The notes beneath the pieces are model-generated. The model was not told the origin of the DNA. It saw only the letters and a program-made list of their open reading frames with translations, and ran no database searches. Shown piece after piece: positions 7,857 through 12,327 of a DNA stretch of 12,327 bases; the stretch's first letter is position 1; the number at the start of each line of letters is the position of its first letter. This stretch comes from Hydrogenophaga intermedia (GTDB lineage Bacteria > Pseudomonadota > Gammaproteobacteria > Burkholderiales > Burkholderiaceae_C), in NCBI GenBank assembly GCA_945869245.1, contig CAMBOY010000064.1, positions 1 through 12,327 on the forward strand, read 5' to 3'. The position numbers were made by a program, and so were the translations under genes.

Positions 7857-8753
7857 AGTTTGATGACGCTCACCCAGTTGCGGCACTTTGTGGCTCTGGC
7901 CGACATTGGCTCGTTTGCCCAGACCGCGAAAGCGGTGTTTCTGACCCAACCGGCGCTCACCCGCAGCATCGCTGCGTTGGAAGAAGAACTCGGCGGGCGG
8001 CTGTTTGACCGGGTGGGCCGGCGCATCACCCTCACGCCGTTTGGGCAAGAGGTGCTGGAGCGGGCGCAGCGGCTGGTGCGCGACGCACAGACCCTCAAGA
8101 CACTGCGCAGCGGCCTGCAGTCGGGCATGACTGGGCATTTGCGGCTGGGACTGGGTTCTGGTCCGGGGGCGCTGTTTTCGCACCGGCTGCTGCGGCACAT
8201 GGCGTTGCACCATCCGCAGCTGCGCCTGTATCTCTCGCGCGGCAACACCGAGGTGCTGCTGCAGGGTCTGAAGGCGCAGCGCATCGACGCGGCGCTGGTC
8301 GACATTCGGGCCATGCGCCCGTCCACCGACTTCGAGGTCTGCGAGATTTTTGAACTGGAGGCGGGTTTTATGGTGCGCCCGGGCCATCCGCTTTTGGCGC
8401 GCACATGCGTCAGCCTCGATGACATCTGCGCTTATCCCGTGGGGTCCACTCCGCTGAGCGACGAGGTGGCGCGCCTGCTCATGGCGCGCTATGGCCCGCA
8501 GGCCAACCCGGACGATATGGTGACGGTGCGCAGCGACGAAACCAGCCACATCGCCGAACTCGCACGCGACACCGACACCGTGGTGTTGAGCATCTTGGCC
8601 GCGGCGCCCGACCTGCTGCCCCTGGTGGTGCAGCCTGCGTTGGATGCCACCGCCCGTTTTGGTTTGGTGACGCTGGCGCAGCGCGAGCCAGCGCCGGCGC
8701 TGCGCATCGTGCGCGAACAGTTGCCGGGCTGGATAGCCGAGGTCAGCGGTTGA
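7851..8753 (+). CDS. LysR-family transcriptional regulator
   Basis: This is a DNA-binding regulator with an N-terminal winged helix-turn-helix and a C-terminal periplasmic-binding-like effector domain. The chosen ATG gives 300 residues, the usual size. The HTH is plain in LTQLRHFVALADIGSFAQTA, followed by LTQPALTRSIAALEEELG, LFDR and ITLTPFGQ. The effector domain begins near GHLRLGLGSGPG, and RIDAALVDIR follows. An ATG at 7863 (MTLTQLRHF) is an equally good start with the more usual family N-terminus. Neither start has a clear Shine-Dalgarno sequence. The frame also runs upstream to 7791, but that would use most of the control region. It is transcribed away from the M20-Bug operon, so that operon is its likely target; its inducer is unknown. 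Its end converges on the gcvP end with 21 bp between stops and no terminator visible. Confidence 0.92.
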   Translation: MQSLMTLTQLRHFVALADIGSFAQTAKAVFLTQPALTRSIAALEEELGGRLFDRVGRRITLTPFGQEVLERAQRLVRDAQTLKTLRSGLQSGMTGHLRLGLGSGPGALFSHRLLRHMALHHPQLRLYLSRGNTEVLLQGLKAQRIDAALVDIRAMRPSTDFEVCEIFELEAGFMVRPGHPLLARTCVSLDDICAYPVGSTPLSDEVARLLMARYGPQANPDDMVTVRSDETSHIAELARDTDTVVLSILAAAPDLLPLVVQPALDATARFGLVTLAQREPAPALRIVREQLPGWIAEVSG

Positions 8754-8774
8754 CGGCGACCTCGGCCAAGGGGG

Positions 8775-11690
8775 TCAGGCCAGTTCGCTCAACGGCACAC
8801 AGCTGCAAAACAAGTTGCGGTCGCCATAGACGTTGTCTACCCGGCCCACCGAGGGCCAGTATTTGGTGTTGACCGCGTGGCCCTTGGCGGCAGCGCCCAC
8901 TTCGCGCGAATAGGGGTGAGCCCAGTCGCCCTTGAGCACGCTGGCCGCCGTGTGCGGCGCGTTTTTCAGCGGGTTGTTGTCTTGTGGCCAGGCGCCGTTT
9001 TCTACCTGCCGCACTTCTTCGCGGATGGCAATCATCGCGTCGATGAAGCGGTCCAGTTCCTCTAGGGTTTCGCTCTCGGTGGGCTCGACCATCAGGGTGT
9101 TGGCCACTGGGAAGCTCAGCGTGGGTGCGTGGAAGCCGTAGTCCATCAGGCGCTTGGCCACGTCTTCGGCCATGACGCCGCAGCTGTCTTTGAAATGGCG
9201 CAGGTCCAAAATGCATTCGTGCGCCACATGCCCGTTGTCGCTGGCGTAGAGCGTGGGGTAGTGCGGCGCCAAGCGCTTGCTGATGTAGTTGGCGCTCAGG
9301 ATGGCCGCTTCGGTGGCGCGGGTCAGGCCCTCGGCGCCCATCATGCGGATGTACATCCAGGAAATCGGCAGCACGGCTGCATTGCCCAAAGGCGCAGCGC
9401 TGACTGCGCCCACGCCGTTGACCGGCACACCACCGGTCGCGTGACCCGGCAGGTAAGGCACCAAGTCTTCGACGACGCAGACGGGGCCCACGCCGGGGCC
9501 GCCGCCGCCGTGCGGAATGCAGAAGGTTTTGTGCAGGTTCAGGTGGCTTACGTCGCCGCCAAATTCGCCCGGTGCGGCCACGCCGACCAGGGCGTTCATG
9601 TTGGCGCCGTCCACGTACACACGGCCGCCGTGTTGGTGCACCAGGTCGCACAGGGCTTTCACCTGCGTTTCAAACACGCCGTGCGTGCTGGGGTAGGTGA
9701 TCATCACAGCGGCCAGGTTGGCACTGTGCTGCTCGCACTTGGCCTGCAGGTCGGCCATGTCCACGTTGCCGTTCTCGTCGCACTTGGTCACCACCACCGT
9801 CATGCCCACCATCTGGGCGCTGGCGGGGTTGGTGCCGTGGGCGCTGCTGGGAATCAAACAAATGTTGCGGTGGCCTTCGCCGCGCGCGCGGTGGTAGGCC
9901 TGAATCACCAGCAGGCCGGCGTATTCGCCCTGGCTGCCCGCGTTGGGCTGCAGGCTGATGCCTTTGTAGCCGGTGGCCTGGCACAACCAGGCGCGCAACT
10001 GCTCGTCGAGCTGGGCGTAACCGCGCAGCTGATCGGCCGGGGCAAAGGGGTGCACATGCGCAAACTCGCGCCAAGTGATGGGGATCATCTCGCTGGTGGC
10101 GTTGAGCTTCATGGTGCAGCTGCCCAGCGGAATCATGCTGCGGTCCAGCGCCAAGTCCTTGTCCGACAGCGCGCGGATGTAGCGCAGCATGCCGGTCTCG
10201 GAGTGGTGGCTGTTGAACACCGGGTGGGTCAGGTAGGGGCTGGTGCGGCGCAGGTCGGCCGGAATCAGCGGGGCAATGCCTTTTTCGAAACGATCTAGGC
10301 TTGGCAGTGGCTGACCACCGGTGGCAAACACGTCCCACAGCAGCACGATATCGGCGCGGGTGGTGGTCGCGTCGAGCGAGAGGCAGACATGGTCGCCCCA
10401 GGCGATGCGGATGTTGGCGCCGCGCTCGCGGGCGCGCTGCGCCAGCGCCTGAGCTTGGGCCTCACCGACTTGGAAACACAGGGTGTCGAACGCGCTGTCG
10501 TGGCCTGCGGTGTAGCCCAGTTGCTCGAGGCCTGCGGCCAGAATGGCGGTGTAGCTGGCCACGCGTTGGGCGATGCGCTTCAAGCCCTGTGGGCCGTGGT
10601 ACACCGCATACATGCTGGCCACCACAGCCGGCAGCACCTGCGCGGTGCAGATGTTGCTGGTGGCTTTTTCGCGGCGAATGTGCTGCTCGCGCGTTTGCAG
10701 CGCCAGGCGGTAAGCCGGGTTGCCGTGGGTGTCCACACTCACGCCCACCAGACGGCCTGGCAGCGAGCGTTTGTATTCGTCGCGGCAAGCCATGTAGGCC
10801 GCGTGCGGCCCGCCCGCACCCATGGGCATGCCAAAGCGCTGGGTGGTGCCCACCACAATGTCGGCGCCGTTGGCGCCGCCGCCGTCCCATTCGCCCGGCG
10901 GCTTGAGCAATGTCAGCGCGAGCAGGTCGGCGGCCACGATGTAGGCCGCGCCCTTGGCGTGCACCTTGACCGTATCGCCCGTGTCTTGGCCGAGCCGGCC
11001 GGTGGTGGACGGGTATTGTTCGAGCACTGCAAAGTACCCATCGCTGGCGATCAGCTCGTTCCACTGCGCTTCGCTCTCGGCCAGCACCACCTCGATGCCC
11101 AGCGGCTCGGCGCGGGTGCGGATCACCTCGATGGTCTGCGGGTGCGCGTCGCCTGCGACGATGAAGCGGTTGCCCTTGGCCTTGACCGAGCGCTTGGCCA
11201 GGGTCATCGCTTCGGCCGCGGCGGTGGCTTCGTCCAGCATCGATGCGTTGGCAATGGCCATGCCGGTCAGGTCGGTCACCATGGTCTGGAAGTTGACCAG
11301 CGCCTCCATGCGGCCCTGCGAAATCTCGGCTTGGTAGGGCGTGTAAGCGGTGTACCAGGCGGGGTTTTCCAGGATGTTGCGCAGAATCACCCCCGGCGTG
11401 TGCGTGCCGTAATAGCCCTGGCCGATGAAGCTTTTGAGCAACTGGTTTTGTTGCGCCAAGCCCTTGAGTTCGGCCAGCGCGGCCGCCTCGGACACAGGGG
11501 CCGGCAGGTCCATACCCACGCTGCGCGCAATAGAGCGCGGCACGATGGAGTCGATCAGCGCACGGCGCGAAGCCTCGCCAATGACCGACAGCATGTGGGC
11601 CTCATCGGCCTCGCTGATGCCGATGTGGCGGGCGTGAAATTCGGCCGGGTTTTCCAGATCGGCCAGGGGCGTGTGGGCAGACATGAGCAT
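8775..11690 (-). CDS. gcvP: Glycine dehydrogenase (decarboxylating), P protein of the glycine cleavage system
   Basis: This PLP enzyme decarboxylates glycine and transfers the aminomethyl group to the lipoyl arm of GcvH. From the chosen ATG it has 971 residues; E. coli GcvP has 957, and fused-type proteins are about this size. The N-terminal half holds FHARHIGISEADEAHML and FIGQGYYGTHTPGVILRNI. The C-terminal half carries LGSCTMKLNATSEMIPITW, LQPNAGSQGEYAGLL, SSAHGTNPASA and HLNLHKTFCIPHGGGGPG. In the last of these the PLP lysine is residue 721. The protein ends in GDRNLFCSCVPLSELA. The start is uncertain: ATG at 11690 and ATG at 11684 are two codons apart, and neither has a clear Shine-Dalgarno sequence. 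A GTG at 11750 would add 20 unconserved residues. It lies 157 bp downstream of gcvH with a palindromic repeat between them. Confidence 0.97.
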   Translation of the reverse strand: MLMSAHTPLADLENPAEFHARHIGISEADEAHMLSVIGEASRRALIDSIVPRSIARSVGMDLPAPVSEAAALAELKGLAQQNQLLKSFIGQGYYGTHTPGVILRNILENPAWYTAYTPYQAEISQGRMEALVNFQTMVTDLTGMAIANASMLDEATAAAEAMTLAKRSVKAKGNRFIVAGDAHPQTIEVIRTRAEPLGIEVVLAESEAQWNELIASDGYFAVLEQYPSTTGRLGQDTGDTVKVHAKGAAYIVAADLLALTLLKPPGEWDGGGANGADIVVGTTQRFGMPMGAGGPHAAYMACRDEYKRSLPGRLVGVSVDTHGNPAYRLALQTREQHIRREKATSNICTAQVLPAVVASMYAVYHGPQGLKRIAQRVASYTAILAAGLEQLGYTAGHDSAFDTLCFQVGEAQAQALAQRARERGANIRIAWGDHVCLSLDATTTRADIVLLWDVFATGGQPLPSLDRFEKGIAPLIPADLRRTSPYLTHPVFNSHHSETGMLRYIRALSDKDLALDRSMIPLGSCTMKLNATSEMIPITWREFAHVHPFAPADQLRGYAQLDEQLRAWLCQATGYKGISLQPNAGSQGEYAGLLVIQAYHRARGEGHRNICLIPSSAHGTNPASAQMVGMTVVVTKCDENGNVDMADLQAKCEQHSANLAAVMITYPSTHGVFETQVKALCDLVHQHGGRVYVDGANMNALVGVAAPGEFGGDVSHLNLHKTFCIPHGGGGPGVGPVCVVEDLVPYLPGHATGGVPVNGVGAVSAAPLGNAAVLPISWMYIRMMGAEGLTRATEAAILSANYISKRLAPHYPTLYASDNGHVAHECILDLRHFKDSCGVMAEDVAKRLMDYGFHAPTLSFPVANTLMVEPTESETLEELDRFIDAMIAIREEVRQVENGAWPQDNNPLKNAPHTAASVLKGDWAHPYSREVGAAAKGHAVNTKYWPSVGRVDNVYGDRNLFCSCVPLSELA

Positions 11691-11767
11691 GGCGGGCAAA
11701 TCAAAGAGGTGGAAGGGAGTGGCGTCAAGGAAGCGGTGCCTCGAGCGCACGGGTTCAGATCCAGGGC

Positions 11768-11842
11768 ACCGCAGATCCGGCTCCGCCGGTCTGCAGGTGC
11801 CGCCCCCTTGAGGGGGACGCGCGCAGCGCGGCGGGGGTGGGT
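11768..11842 (+). repeat. Palindromic repeat, copy 2, between gcvH and gcvP
   Basis: Three small hairpins follow one another: CCGGC-TCC-GCCGG (11777-11789), CCCCCTTGAGGGGG (11803-11816) and CGCGC-GCA-GCGCG (11818-11830). A G-rich tail follows. It starts with ACCGCAGA like copy 3 and keeps the same order of parts. It ends 5 bp before the gcvH stop codon on the plus-strand map, so on the gcv transcript it forms immediately after gcvH. Structures at such sites can shield the upstream message from 3' decay or reduce read-through, which could give more GcvH than GcvP. Confidence 0.8.
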
Positions 11843-11847
11843 TTCTC

Positions 11848-12213
11848 TCAGCCGGCGAAGGCTTTGTATGCGGTTTCGTCTAGCAGCGCGTCCAGCTGAG
11901 CGGCGTTCGACAGCTTGACCTTAAAGAACCAGCCCGCACCCAGCGGGTCGCTGTTGGCCAGAGCGGGGTCGTTGCGCAAGTCTTCGTTGACCTCAACGAT
12001 CTCGCCGTCGATCGGCATGTACACATCGGCGGCGGCTTTCACCGACTCGACCACGCCAGCCACGTCTTTCTGGGCAAACGTGGCGCCCACGGCGGGCAGG
12101 TCCACAAACACCACGTCGCCCAGCGCGTCTTGCGCGTGGTGGGTGATGCCAACGGTGGCGATGTCGCCGTCCACGGTGATCCATTCGTGGTCTTCGGTGT
12201 ACTTGGTGGTCAT
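11848..12213 (-). CDS. gcvH: Glycine cleavage system H protein (lipoyl carrier)
   Basis: This small carrier moves the aminomethyl and reducing equivalents between the P, T and L proteins on a lipoylated lysine. It has 121 residues, slightly shorter than the 125-130 common in proteobacteria. The opening KYTEDHEWITVDGDIATVGITHHAQDALGDVVFVDLP is the conserved H-protein fold. The lipoylation site is Lys59 in GVVESVKAAADVY. Next come NEDLRNDPALANSDPLGAGWFFKV and a typical C-terminal LLDETAYKAF. The start has a clean AGGAG site about 7-8 nt upstream. A repeat copy stands on each side of the gene. gcvT would be expected upstream on the same strand, beyond the window. Confidence 0.98.
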   Translation of the reverse strand: MTTKYTEDHEWITVDGDIATVGITHHAQDALGDVVFVDLPAVGATFAQKDVAGVVESVKAAADVYMPIDGEIVEVNEDLRNDPALANSDPLGAGWFFKVKLSNAAQLDALLDETAYKAFAG

Positions 12214-12251
12214 GGTGTTGCTCCTAAAAAGTTGGATGTTGGTTCAAAGGC

Positions 12252-12327
12252 CACCGCAGAACCGGCTTCGCCGGGCTGCTGGTGGCGTCCCGCTCAGGGG
12301 GAAGCCGCTCAGCGGCGCACAGGGTGC
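12252..12327 (+). repeat. Palindromic repeat, copy 3, upstream of gcvH (runs to window edge)
   Basis: It has the same orientation and order as copy 2: ACCGCAGA, then CCGGC-TTC-GCCGG (12262-12274), then a CCCGCTCAGGGGG hairpin (12289-12301), and then GCCGC-TCA-GCGGC (12304-12316). Paired changes keep the last stem intact between copies (GCCGC/GCGGC here, CGCGC/GCGCG in copy 2), so the structure is conserved more than the sequence. The right boundary is cut by the window. Confidence 0.78.

Noticed and set aside
10389..11918. Long plus-strand open frame of about 509 codons opposite gcvP
   Set aside because: It is antisense to the well-conserved gcvP and has the His/Ala/Gly-rich, low-complexity composition expected from reading GC-rich codons backwards. 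It has no recognisable domain or ribosome site.
11768..12327. CRISPR array or insertion-sequence ends from the repeated hairpins
   Set aside because: The copies are few, unevenly spaced and lack spacers. No transposase or terminal inverted repeats pair with them, so a REP-like element fits better.

Overview
The window is about 65-70% GC and densely packed. Gene content, codon use and a family of palindromic repeats all suggest a betaproteobacterium of the Burkholderiales, probably a Comamonadaceae genus (Hydrogenophaga, Acidovorax or Rhodoferax type). This placement is inferred from recognised protein families, not from a database search. No phage, transposon, CRISPR or defence genes are visible.

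Layout from left to right. (1) Positions 1-473, + strand: the C-terminal part of 2-amino-3-ketobutyrate CoA ligase (kbl), cut by the window edge. (2) 482-2385, - strand: a secreted family I lipase and its membrane-anchored foldase, two genes 2 bp apart. Their promoter carries a perfect 14-bp palindrome exactly between the -35 and -10 boxes. (3) 2525-5305, - strand: dadA (D-amino-acid dehydrogenase family) then sdaA (iron-sulfur L-serine ammonia-lyase). Both lie behind a tandem glycine riboswitch (5379-5556) with a probable promoter of its own. (4) 5571-7752, - strand: an M20 amidohydrolase and a Bug-type periplasmic binding protein. A LysR regulator (7851-8753, + strand) is transcribed away from them. 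(5) 8775-12213, - strand: gcvP and gcvH of the glycine cleavage system. gcvT, if present, would lie beyond the right edge.

Much of the window concerns glycine and serine. Kbl releases glycine from threonine. GcvH and GcvP cleave glycine and supply one-carbon units. SdaA converts serine (which SHMT can make from glycine) to pyruvate. DadA may oxidise amino acids, possibly glycine itself. The glycine riboswitch ties dadA-sdaA to glycine level, which suggests an overflow-disposal unit. This link is inference.

The most unusual structural feature is a palindromic repeat present in three copies, all in the same orientation. Two copies sit in the intergenic spaces on either side of gcvH. The third lies inside the sdaA reading frame, where it adds about 21-30 residues without breaking the frame. 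Other points of interest are the operator-like palindrome in the lipase promoter, an inverted repeat over the LysR start, and a foldase whose signature motif has lost its tyrosine.

No gene-free stretch exceeds 300 bp. The longest, 5306-5570, is filled by the riboswitch and its downstream hairpin.
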